Source: Lingula anatina
Lineage: Eukaryota; Brachiopoda; Lingulata; Lingulida; Lingulidae
Length of the DNA: 64,000 nt
Direction of reading: 5' to 3'
Assembly (NCBI RefSeq): GCF_001039355.2
Contig: NW_019775417.1
Location: 336,185-400,184, forward strand
The notes under the pieces were generated by a model, which saw only the letters and a list, made by a program, of their open reading frames with translations, searched no databases and was not told the origin of the DNA. Shown here one piece after another: positions 25,430 to 35,879 of this stretch. Made by a program: the position numbers and the translations under genes. Position 1 is the first letter of the stretch, and the number at the start of each line of letters is the position of its first letter.

Positions 25430-26340
25430 ATACAGGACATTATGTATATTATAACATTATATATTGGCTTGATTTGTCTTTAATCCTCAGTCCATACTAT
25501 CCAAGAGCAAATTTCCTTAGAGTTTGAGGTTATTTTTCAATTTCTGCGAGTGTAAACCAATACATTAATCTAAGAACGGAGATCCCGTGTTTTGTGTAAA
25601 GTTTTTTCCCTGATCTGAAGGGTTGAAAGAGAAGGCCAATGACCATTAATTCCTACGGAAATATAACCGCTAAAAGAATCTCTAAGATGAACTATTATAA
25701 CTGAACATTTGAATACATCACTGGCTCCCTAAACATGGCATGTTGTTTTCATGGCCTGGATGTATGCTTGTATTATGATTTTGCAATGTTATCGATGGTA
25801 TCGTATTATTTTGTTCTCATTAGTAATTGCAAGTTGTTTTACAGAGAGCCTGTTTGCACTGACATAAACGAGGAGGATGTTCAGCAACACCGTGATCCAG
25901 CAGAACATGTGAGGAGGAAATTACTGGGAGGGTCACCAGAATGAAAATAATTGACGGGAATAAGGTTTTGAAAAACATCCAGGATGCACAAGAGAGACAA
26001 AATAAGAATAACGACGCATAACACAAAAGGTACGCCCCGAATAGAACAGAATATGAAATAATATTTATACATCGCAAAAGAAGAAAAGAAGAGATGTCTT
26101 GGATGGTACGTACCTTATATTGTTAAAAAATATCGGGCAAAACAGGGGCATACATACTGTGCACTGAGGGGGGAGTACGGCAAAAGATCGTGTAAACGAC
26201 TAGAAAAAATACACAAAAAGTAAATGGAGAAAAACTGTGGCATATTTAATTATTAAAATAAAGTAACAAAAGCAACACGCTTTTGTTACTTTATTTTAAT
26301 AATTAAATATGCATATTAAAATACGCATATAAACTACCTA
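25430..26340 (+). repeat. Dispersed repeat homologous to the core of the 18.7-20.2 kb element
   Basis: Blocks match in order: CCATACTATCCAAGAGCAAA and AACGGAGATCCCG (19343-19443 against 25492-25592), AGACAAAATAAGAATA with ACACAAAAG (19493 onward against 25994 onward), and ATACTGTGCACTGAGG with GGGGAGTACG. Sequence between the blocks differs, so both copies are rearranged. It lies just upstream of the GPCR. Confidence 0.6.
26241..26311. repeat. Perfect inverted repeat, 33 bp arms
   Basis: CATATTTAATTATTAAAATA continuing to AAAAGC at 26241-26273 is exactly complementary to 26279-26311, with a 5-base spacer AACAC. It would extrude as a cruciform or RNA hairpin. Confidence 0.8.
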
Positions 26341-26817
26341 TCGAAAGCGTGAAAATTTGCGACCAGTCAGAAAATGGCGGGTATACAGATACAGTTGTAA
26401 GTGGGCACCTCTACTGCACGATGTGAAAAAAAAATTTAGAACTGAAAAAATGCAGATAATACTAATAATCGCTACAGCTGCAATACACAATCGAAATGAC
26501 AGTGTCATTAGTTTATACTATAATTTTCCTAGGTAAAAATGTGAAAAGGAAATTTCCCACTGAAAACCCATTTGATCAATAAATGAGTCAATTTAGCCAA
26601 ATTGCTATTGATAAAAAATGCACGCGACCTCAGAGAGGTGTATTTATAAACTGTGCCCTGCTAAGCTGGTAGGAAGCAAGCGAGCCGAAGTATGTCTGTT
26701 CCTGGTCGAAAAAGATGAGTTCCATCGCAGACAACACCCGGGATATCAATATTACGAAAATTGCGACATGTTTGACAAACACAGTTGTTGAGAACAGCGC
26801 CATTGGTTGAAATAAAG

Positions 26818-27867
26818 ATGGAAGTTTGGAATGAAACAAATATATCAGCTGACTTCGGGAGCGAGGTCGAAAGTGACGAACGTTATACGCTTCTTACATT
26901 TTTAAATGGCACGTTTAGATCTGTCAGCGGCAACGAGACCGAAACACCAAACAAAACCTTATATGATTCTCCAGGCTGTGATGTTCTTGATAGTAACGCA
27001 TTTCGTATAGTTCATACAGTTTTGCCTGTCTGTGGAGTGGTTGGGAATATGGCGGCACTTCTGGCATTGTCACGTATGCCGAAGCCTGTGACAGCATTCC
27101 ACATTATGCTTATAAACGTTGCAGTATCGGACTTTGTATCAATGGTCTTCTATTTTCTATCAGGAATCATGATGCTCATCGAACGTCCGACCTGTTCTAC
27201 AGTGAGACCCATGTCCATCTGGTATATTATGAATGAGATCTCTTTTTTATCGTTGGTTTGCACGATTTGGGCAACGTTTGGACTCGTTGTCTGCCAATAT
27301 GTGTCTACAAAAGCACCATTTTACTATTTGACATCAACCTCAGTGGCGCACGCTAAAATATATATCTCAACTACTTGGACTGCTTCAATTATTTTCATTT
27401 GTTTAACGACTATAGGGCCCCGTGTTACTGAAAATGAAAGAACGTTCATTTTCATTACTGATTGTGTGTTCCTGATATCATTTGTAATCACCACACTGGC
27501 GGTAGTGTATACACACTGGGAAATGTTGAAGTATGTGCGTCGCGGGCCGCCTACTCTTGGAAGCAACAGTGAAAACACTGGTGAACGCTCGACTTTGAAG
27601 GCCAGGAAAACTGTTGCCATTTTGGCAGTGGTCATGCTGCTATTTTGGGCTCCGGGCGTTACACACATGTGTTTAAGTATTGTAGACCAGTTTAGAGGAT
27701 GTGTACATAAAACATGTCAGTATTTGACACGTCTTATTGCTCTGATTGGGAATTTTCTTATTGTCTTAAATAGCGTCGTCAATCCTTTAATTTATGGCTT
27801 GAGATTGACCATTGTCAGGAAAGGCTATGCCAAGCTATTTGGCTGTGTCAGATGCAATGGACTGTAA
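26818..27867 (+). CDS. Class A (rhodopsin-family) GPCR, intronless, 349 aa
   Basis: A single open reading frame with start ATG at 26818; the longer reading upstream has no in-frame ATG. The N-terminus (about 60 aa) is extracellular with sequons at N5, N8, N30, N39 and N45. Seven hydrophobic segments lie near residues 63-85 (GN at 76-77), 95-120 (Asp105 in AVSDF), 132-160, 183-201, 211-233, 263-287 (FWAPG in place of CWxP) and 303-327 (NPLIYG, the NPxxY motif). The DRY motif at the end of TM3 is CQY (159-161), which is unusual and may alter G-protein coupling or basal activity. The intracellular tail is very short, with cysteines (GCVRC) that could be palmitoylated. The third intracellular loop is short and basic. 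I cannot assign a ligand. It is the only plus-strand gene inside the pentraxin region. Confidence 0.85.
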   Translation: MEVWNETNISADFGSEVESDERYTLLTFLNGTFRSVSGNETETPNKTLYDSPGCDVLDSNAFRIVHTVLPVCGVVGNMAALLALSRMPKPVTAFHIMLINVAVSDFVSMVFYFLSGIMMLIERPTCSTVRPMSIWYIMNEISFLSLVCTIWATFGLVVCQYVSTKAPFYYLTSTSVAHAKIYISTTWTASIIFICLTTIGPRVTENERTFIFITDCVFLISFVITTLAVVYTHWEMLKYVRRGPPTLGSNSENTGERSTLKARKTVAILAVVMLLFWAPGVTHMCLSIVDQFRGCVHKTCQYLTRLIALIGNFLIVLNSVVNPLIYGLRLTIVRKGYAKLFGCVRCNGL

Positions 27868-29280
27868 TTATATGTCATAACGATCAAGCACACTTTCATA
27901 AACTGCATGAAAGGAATCGTACGACCTTACGTTTTCCGACAAAAAAATTATAGTGAGTGACTACATGTGTAGCTTAGGGCGCAGTTTATCGAATATAGTT
28001 CTTTAAATTTACCGATTGTCCTTCAATCGTTATTATAACCGAACACGTCAAGTAAATTTAACACATAAATGCCCAGTGACAAGTCGACAATGAAGATTCT
28101 GCCTGCACATTTGGCTTCATTTTATTGTACACCAATTGTACAGGACAGGAGTACTGTGAATATGTTACATCAGAATAACCTTCTGCAGTGATTGGTGTGT
28201 TTATGCTTGTATATGCATGCTGATCAACGACGATAATGAAGCATTCTATTTCATACTATGAATATGTGTATGGAACCGAAAACGGAACTTGTTTATTTTT
28301 GGTGACTGTGTTAATGCTTACAAACACGTGCCCTAGTTATAAATAAGCTGAACGAACAAATTAAATGCTTTTCTAGTTACGTGAAAATTGAATGTAATAT
28401 TTGTTAATTGTCATTGAGTGTTCTACTTTATGTTAACCTTTGAGCAGTTTTTTTCTTTCAGTAGGAAGCAATATACATATGTAATTTTTATCATGCACGC
28501 ATTATCGTTTTTAACGCGAATTTTCAAACTTGCAGTTCTAAATAGTGTCGTGATAAACATAAAGATAGTGCTTGGCATTGACTTTTGATACATGGGACCT
28601 TTGACGTACATTTCATTTTACAAACCACGTCATGATTGATTTAAGGATGTGGAGAGGGGAGCGACTATTGTGATGAAGTAAAGATGTGAAGTGAAAAACT
28701 GTTGAAATGAGCTTTTTGTCGATATGCAACATGTTAGTATACCTTGGATGGTACCTCTTCCTCTCCACGCCGTTAAACGATAATGAAGTCTCACTTAGCT
28801 ACACTCAACAATTCCCAATAATTGGTACTTCAAGTAGTCATGCTAGAGAATTTTAAAATGTAAAATACGTCATTTCAGATTGTACATGTATGCTTAAGAA
28901 TCTAAAACAGTTTTTATTATTTTCATGTTGTACTAGTACATACCTGTACATACAAGTGTCTTGCTGAACCGAGCGTGGGATGCTTTATTTAATTAAGAAC
29001 ACAATTATCCTTTGTTCAGTAAAATGATATTTTTACTACCGCAAAGCTTATTGACTCAGCCAAAAAAATTAGTAGATGCGGCACTAGAACCGTCTCCTAA
29101 AAGGGCGTATGATAAGAGCATACCTCCCCCTCTCTTAACATTTGGGAGTAAGGGTTGGGTAACACGCCACAGCCTTTCTGCCATCCACCATTTTCTTTTC
29201 TAACTAATTTCTAAATAATCCAAACTAATTCACTGGCTTAGTCCGGCACATTTATTTGTTTTAATTTATTAAGATAGTTG
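27868..29280. other. Intergenic between GPCR and decayed pentraxin unit
   Basis: Presumed GPCR 3' UTR followed by AT-rich sequence without recognisable features. Array-unit homology starts at about 29285. Confidence 0.4.
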
Positions 29281-29753
29281 TATTTCAGTCATAGAAGTTA
29301 ATTAAAAGGAATAAAACAGATGACGGAGAGCTATAGATTTAAAATTCACATACGCCCTCATTAGGTCTCTTTCTTAACCTTTATTCTGTGATATTCATGT
29401 TTGAAATCAGGTCATGTGGAAAATAACTGTAGGTGTAGCTCACTGTTGGTGTAGCTCAACTGTAGCTCACGTATTAGTTAGAAACATGCTGGATGTTTAT
29501 TATTATTATTTTTTTTAAATATAAAATTCCAATAATTACAAAATTAACAAACGGTCACATATATACATCGAATCCATATGGTCGCTTTCAGCAAATCTTT
29601 ATTAACTATGTCGATTCTGAAAAATGTAGTTCATTCCAATCTAAAAGTACAACTTCAAAGCAAAAGGAAGAAGCGTTAATGTTTTAAAGGCGATTTTCAT
29701 ATCTATGTATATGTATATGCAATTTCATATTACAGTAATTGGAGTAGTAATAT

Positions 29754-31819
29754 TTTAACAATACTCCTTATTGTTGCGACCTTGAAGTTAGTCTTGGTGA
29801 CAGTATCCCAGGATATGAGACTCCCCTCGTTAGTATTGGCATATATTGCCAGGCCGGGGATGTCGACTTTATCATGGTCCCAGCGTTGACGCCGCCGCCG
29901 AATCCCAGGCAGTTGCTTGCGATCACATTGCAAGTTGAATAAGAAGTTTTGGCATATATTGCTCGACAAACAGTCGCAAACCAATTGCAACAAGGTTGCA
30001 TTATAATACATGCAACATCTCAAATACCACATTCAAGTTACCAGTCGTACACCATTTACCGATTGGTATATCACCTCAGAATAGAAAGTTGTTCTATTTG
30101 ACGATAAAAAATTTGAGTTGCCTATGCTTATACATTACAAGGAAAATTAGATGCACTTTTGTAAAAATAAAATGTCGGAAAAACACATTTTCGATATCTG
30201 GATGATAATACAAGGTTACAATACCCTTAAGTGGCTTAGATGTCTGTCACGCCTGCTGAAGCTGCTAGGGCGTAATTAATTATGGTTTAGCAGCTTCCGT
30301 AGGCGTCCCAGATATCTAAGCCGCTTAAACTGAAAACAATTTAGCGAGAAGCCCCTTGGAGATGGATCGATTCTATTATATTGATATAGGTATGGGAACC
30401 TAGTCTTTGACACCCAAACTTCCTTCAGTGAAGATGAGCCCTCACTGTCATTACAAAAAGTCAGAACGACAGCAGTAAATCAGCATACACGGGGGTTCTG
30501 TCTCACGCAAAAAAGACATAGTTAACCAAAACATTCTAGTCTGTGACTGTAAAGATATCTTTCTTTCTGTTGTTATGTCTGATCAAGGTTAATGCACATC
30601 CTGTTTTTAATGCATACTGCACAACGTTGTATGAATATAAAACACATATTGCGCGGTTGTTTTTACATTCTCCTCTTGAATTGACAACCATTATATCCAA
30701 CAAAGATAACCAGCATGCATCGGCAATGATGAAAAGATAAAAATGACAAAGTTCTGGTTTTAAATGCATTTATGTTTTCATCTTTTTTATGACAACACTT
30801 CTGTTATGGCCTATCACGCAATATCAGATGTTCCATGGTGGCTCCTCCCATATTCTCTCAATTTAAAATATATTTCAAAGCCACAATTTACTCAACTTAT
30901 TGCTAAGTGTCTAGTCCTTTACATGGTGTACGTACCACTATATAAGAGGAACCTTAATTGTCATTTTTGGTAAGGTCAGTAAGAAGGGTGGATATTCACC
31001 CACGCGGACACACCTGCATATACAGGCACATACGCACAAACAACAACAGGAACCAAAATATTGATAACAGTCTGCGACACTCCTCCTACCTTTTCGTGCA
31101 TTTTGTATTATGTTTTCTAAGAACGATGCCTAAAATTACAAAATGTATTTTTTCTAGCTATATATTCCTACAATACCAGCACGTTGTTAAACGCTATATC
31201 CAATAAAGCAAATACATGCGGGTTTATGTCGTAATCTTTCTGGTTAAGTTACTTTCATTGTATTGCGTGCAAACACAGATCATCTACCAATACAAGAAGT
31301 CAACATTAACGCTTCCAGAACAAACGCTCTATGTTGCAACACCGGCAAATATCTTTCAAGATAAACATGTAGTGTAGACCAAAATTCTGCTGTCTGTGAC
31401 TATAAACAAATACTCTTTCTCTAATGATCTGTGAATTGTTTTATAATGCGTTATTTACAAAGAAGCTTTTTGATGCACAAGAAAATCGGCCGAGTCGGAC
31501 CATAAGTAAGCTTTGTACCTGTTCTATATTTCATGGGCATATTTGGGTCGAAGAAAGACAAGGTACATAGGCAGTTATTCGGTTCACATATTATTTTAAG
31601 TGTTTTTGTGTGAAAAAGACAAACGTCAGGGTTATCAATGAACCCAACGTAATTTCGTCTTGGGATTTCACCCCCCCTTGTAATAATATACCCTGATGGG
31701 AAGGCAGCAATTATATTCATACCATACATATTACATTCACATATTTATCTGGAACATGAGACCCCATTGTCAATACAAGAAATCCAGACTAACGCTGCAA
31801 GCAGTGGATGTCCAAACAT
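29754..31819 (-). pseudogene. Decayed pentraxin copy (terminal-exon fragment plus signal exon, no middle exon)
   Basis: At 29754-29903 the minus strand matches the 3' two-thirds of the terminal exon but has single-base losses causing frameshifts (AACGCTGGG for AACGTCTGG, ACAATAAGG for ACATATAAGG). Its 5' part is fused directly to intron sequence that in other copies lies upstream of the middle exon, so the middle exon was deleted. At 31749-31819 a signal exon (MFGHPLLAALVWISC) survives, with one inserted base near its end and the donor GT changed to AT. Intervening sequence matches the first intron of copy 1. A second signal-exon relic lies at 31286-31330. Confidence 0.8.
30223..30406. mobile_element. 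Palindromic foldback element, left arm truncated
   Basis: CTTAAGTGGCTTAGATGTCT pairs with AGATATCTAAGCCGCTTAA around a TAATTAAT centre, and the right terminus GAGATGGATCGATT..GGGAACCTAGTCT is present. The left terminus is missing. Confidence 0.65.
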
Positions 31820-32476
31820 GATAGTGTCCCTTACAGAAACAATTAATTAACAGTCATGGTGACTTAGATATAATTTAATGATATATTCAGATAAAATTGA
31901 GTGATGGAAAATAGTATGTCAATTTAGAATGTATCTGGCATTAAGCTTTACCATATGCAGAGCTATGTATATGTAGCAGCTTGCATGCCAGCCGTTAAAA
32001 TTAATTTGCATTGTAATAGCCTGTAATTGATAGAAAGAGTAAATTTTTCATTGATTAATATGTGACTTGGCGAGTTGCAAGTCAGTCATAGAAGTAAATT
32101 TAAAGAAATAAAAGAGGTGACTGAGAGATATACATTTTAACTTAAAATACACTCTCATAATGATGTTTGAAACAAGTTCGAGTGGAAAACAACTGTAGGA
32201 ACGAATAGCTCACGTATTGTTGAAAAACACCCGGATATTTTCTATACAATTCCAGTTGTTGAAAATCGACAAAGGGCCCCTTACACACGTGTAAACCATA
32301 TTGTCGCTTTCAGCAATTCTTTATTAACTTGGTATGTGGATTTTTAAACATTTAGTTCATTCCAATCTCAAAGTAAAATTTCAAAGGAAAAGGAAGAGGT
32401 GCTGATGCTTAATTGCGATCCATATAGGATACAGACCAAAGGCATATTACAGAAAAGTAAATGTAGTGGTAACATT

Positions 32477-34991
32477 TTAACAATGGTCCTCATACGTTGC
32501 CACTTTGAAGTTAGTCTTGGTGACAGTGTCCCAGGAAATGAGACTTCCCTCGTTAGTATTGGCACATATTGCCAGGCCGGTGACGTCGACTTTATCATGG
32601 TCCCAGACGTTGACGCCGCCTACTAATCCAACGAATGATGGGTGCTTCGGAACACAATCAGGTGTTGCCTCGTAATGGGTATGTCCAACGAACCACTTAC
32701 CACCTGGAAATATGTATTCAAAAAGAAACAATATCGAAGGCTTGCACGATTATTCATAATTCAAAATAATAAAAAAAAACAATGGCAAGGCTCTATGTTA
32801 ATCCCTTGATTGTCCCTAGATCAGAGTACACTGGGAAGGAAATTGAGGATGGGTCATTCAAAACTGCACAGGATCACATTTATAACTTGTGAAAGCAAGG
32901 AATATATATGACCGTAATTCTTAAATTTTAACACCATCATCTTCATGTATTTAAATAATAAATCACCTTAACATTTAAGTGCCGAAATATACATACAATA
33001 ATTCTGGCGAAGTTGTTTACAAGATGTGTTCTTGTAGCTTCTGACAGCCAATAACCTAAAGCACGCGTTTTTGTACTAGGTAGCATCCAAACACCGTGAT
33101 CTTACCTCCAGGTATATGTGAAACATTAACAGGATGGGTCAGCGCGTGGATACCATCCCTATACATATCTATCTTTCTGTTGGCACCACTCCACACCACA
33201 CACCAGTGGTGCCAGTTCCCATCGGCCGGTAGGGGCGCTTCGGCACCAGAGGATCTATCCAGTACGCTAACGCCCTTCAAAACAACCGAGTAGCCGTGAC
33301 CAACGGGGCTGTATCCAAGTTCAATACTCCGACGAGACCTCTTTGAACCGTAGGACAGAATGGGGCCGCTTGTGGTGCGGATGGTTTTGATCCATACGCA
33401 GGCTGTAAAAGCTTCCAAATCGGGGGTATTGGTGTGTAGAAGTGACCAGGAAAGGTCGTTATCTGGCTCAGGGAAGTACATAACCCGAAAGCCTGGAAAT
33501 AAAAATCAGTAATGACGTAGTGCGAGGTCATTGTGACATCAACAGAACTAACAGAGATTATTTAACAAGTGCACTATAGCATTTTTTTTTATTTTGCATA
33601 TTAAGCAGAGCAATTTATTATATTCTGTCCAGAATGATCTCAATTTGACACACGTAAAAAGGAAGTAGAATTGCTCTCCTACGTCAGCAGAAGCGCTGAG
33701 ACAATTGGTCCGTTAAAAAGTTGTCCGGTGCTCACCCCGACGGTACGCCTATTGCAGTTTCGTATTAAATCATCGTAGTCTATTTTTTTTAAATTGTCAT
33801 TTTGGGTATTTCATAATTGAAAATAGATTTTGTGTCAAGTCCAGATACTTTACATTTGTTATATTTTTCCGTGGGTAAACATAAGCTTTGTTACATCATA
33901 ATGTTGGGGATGAGACAAAAAAGAGATAAGACCAGAAGTTTGCAGCCTTTAAACGCATTCGGTTGGTTTAATGGTCTAAGACCAAGCTCTTATTTGATTT
34001 TGTATACAGTATGTCGCTCAAATCAGGCGAAGAACGTTTATACTTGTTTCTGCATTTAAAACTGTTAATGACTATTTTAATTTACAGCGAGCGCAAGCAT
34101 GCTGTTGATGATGAGAACCCTTGCTATTTATACCCCCAAAACATACAAAATTGTTTACTCCGTATTAGCTGAGTTAAGAATTTATTTCAAGGCATATCCA
34201 AATCCACTACTGAACAAACAAATATGTATCATTCAGCCACAATATGCACATTGAGACAGGGAACCATGTGAAGGGTACATCAACACCAGTTGAAAAAAGA
34301 AAATGCCAAATTTGCTTCTCTGGAGTTATGGAGGATGAGGAGCACTTTTTAATTACATGCCCCTGTATACAGAATATAGAAAAGAACTCTTTCAAATAGT
34401 ACAAAGCGCCCATACATGCTTTACACATTTAAACAACAAAGATAAATTCTCCTTCATAATGAACAACCCAAATAAGACAGTGATAATATCTTTGGCCAAA
34501 TTCCTTAACCTCGCTTTTAACAAAAGAAACTGTGCTATATCTTCCACTTTGTGATGTATAAATAATTACTATACATATGAAGGTTTGTTTCACATAGTAG
34601 AAAACAGGCACGTGCATAATTAATATCTAAATCTTAGTCATGTATACAATACTTGAAGTGTGATGCTAGCGTATGATCAGTGCTGTGAGCAGTTGACTCG
34701 GCATTAAGACCGCACCTAGCTTATGATTATGAAATACTGAATGTATAATAATGGTGCATTTCAACAATGTAACTTTGGTGATATTCAACTATGTATTTTA
34801 TTATTATTATCATCATCATTATTATTGTTACTATTACTTTATCTCTGTACATTTTCACCAGCTCGGTTTGGTGCAGAAAGTATGAATAAAGCATATATTA
34901 AATTAAATACCCGAGACCATAATTATTTGATTTCACCTTAGTAGTCTATCATGATAAGTCGGAAGGACGAACATTAACGCGTGTTTTCACA

Positions 34992-35038
<47 letters not shown>

Positions 35039-35225
35039 CTGCACCCATACAGTGATGGAAAAATGCCAGCCCCTAAAAACAGTGAAACATATAACATAAA
35101 AAGGAGCCAAGAGGGCAGTGATGCTGGGGGAGTAACATGAAAAAATGTACTCTACCTGGCATCGCGGTTCCAATGCTAATACAAGACGTCAGAACCAACA
35201 CTGCAAACAGTGAATCTCCAAACAT
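32477..35225 (-). CDS. Pentraxin-like secreted protein, copy 4 (3 exons, 227 aa)
   Basis: Coding exons are complement(join(32477..32703, 33106..33492, 35156..35225)), 684 bp. The signal peptide is MFGDSLFAVLVLTSC. The middle exon is one codon shorter at its start (GFRVMYFPEPDN) and reads SYGSKRSRRSIELG where the other copies read SYGSESCRR/QxIELG, so an extra family cysteine is absent. FTACVW and HHWCVVWSG are kept. The terminal exon reads GGKWFVGHTHYEATPDCVPKHP and VWDHDKVDVTGLAIC, and ends EDHC-stop. Introns are phase 1 with GT/AG ends. It is the most divergent intact copy. Its upstream region has a distinct TATA-like stretch (35324-35334). A polyadenylation signal is at 32320-32325. Intron 1 contains a LINE 3' fragment and a CA microsatellite. 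Confidence 0.85.
34255..34930 (+). mobile_element. LINE 3'-terminal fragment, frameshifted
   Basis: From about 34283 the plus strand encodes PVEKRKCQICFSGVMEDEEH, then FLITCP, then in another frame LYTEYRKELFQIVQ, DKFSFIMNN, IISLAKFLNLAFNKRN and stop at 34554. The C-x2-C..H-x4-C zinc-finger-like ending is usual for LINE ORF2 C-termini. An AT-rich 3' tail with ATT/ATC repeats follows to about 34830 and an AATAAA at 34883. It lies within intron 1 of pentraxin copy 4. Confidence 0.7.
34988..35037. repeat. (CA)n microsatellite
   Basis: CA dinucleotide repeat with one imperfection, between the first two exons of pentraxin copy 4. Confidence 0.95.
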
Positions 35226-35879
35226 GATGGTGTCAATCAAGACCAAAAAATAGAGTATGCCTGTGCTTTGGGGCACCTACGCTCTTTGTCTGGTATTCCG
35301 AGATCAAACTTCAAATGTTCACGTTTTATATAAGTAAAGGTCGACTATACATGTATTATAAATCCGTGCACTCTGATTGGCTAAGTCAGATATGTCACAT
35401 GTCATATGTCATATGTCATGCAGATCGTCCGTGTTCTCCGTTTTTTACTTAACACGGAATACCAGTATAGAAGAACAGACCAATATTCTCTCTATGAAAC
35501 AAATAAAAAAGGCAACCCACCAAATGAATCACAATATCATAATTTTAGAAAAAGGGAGTTATGGAATTGTATGATAGTATATATTTTATGAAATTATATT
35601 CTCACGTAGATGTACTGTTGGTTGTTGTAGATGATTTCCTTGCATATGACGTCATTGTGACGAGACTTTTAATGTAGATTCACTATTCATTATGCTACTG
35701 ATTTATGCTTTATCAGACACAACCTGTCTTTGCTATTTTTCAGAGTTAATTTTGTATACTATAGCAAATATTGGCCAGTTAAGATGCAAATATGGTCAAT
35801 TGCAGACCCGAGATGACAAAGTCATGTAGTTATGAGACATTACTTGTATAAAATCTTTCATGTATATGAAAAAATATTC

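Noticed and set aside
25735-25944. 69-codon frame ending REPVCTDINEEDVQQHRDPAEHVRRKLLGGSPE
   Set aside because: A splice acceptor-like TTTTACAG precedes the last 35 codons, so a terminal exon is conceivable, but no upstream exon or homologue is recognised.
33277-33531. Open frames overlapping the pentraxin middle exons on either strand
   Set aside because: Shadows of the real exon; the frame with conserved Cys, HHWCVVW and correct splice phase is the other one.
34949-35173. Open frames through CA and TA microsatellites (also 44917-45276, 57530-57868, 60029-60211)
   Set aside because: Dinucleotide repeats are open in several frames; the encoded repeats are not proteins.
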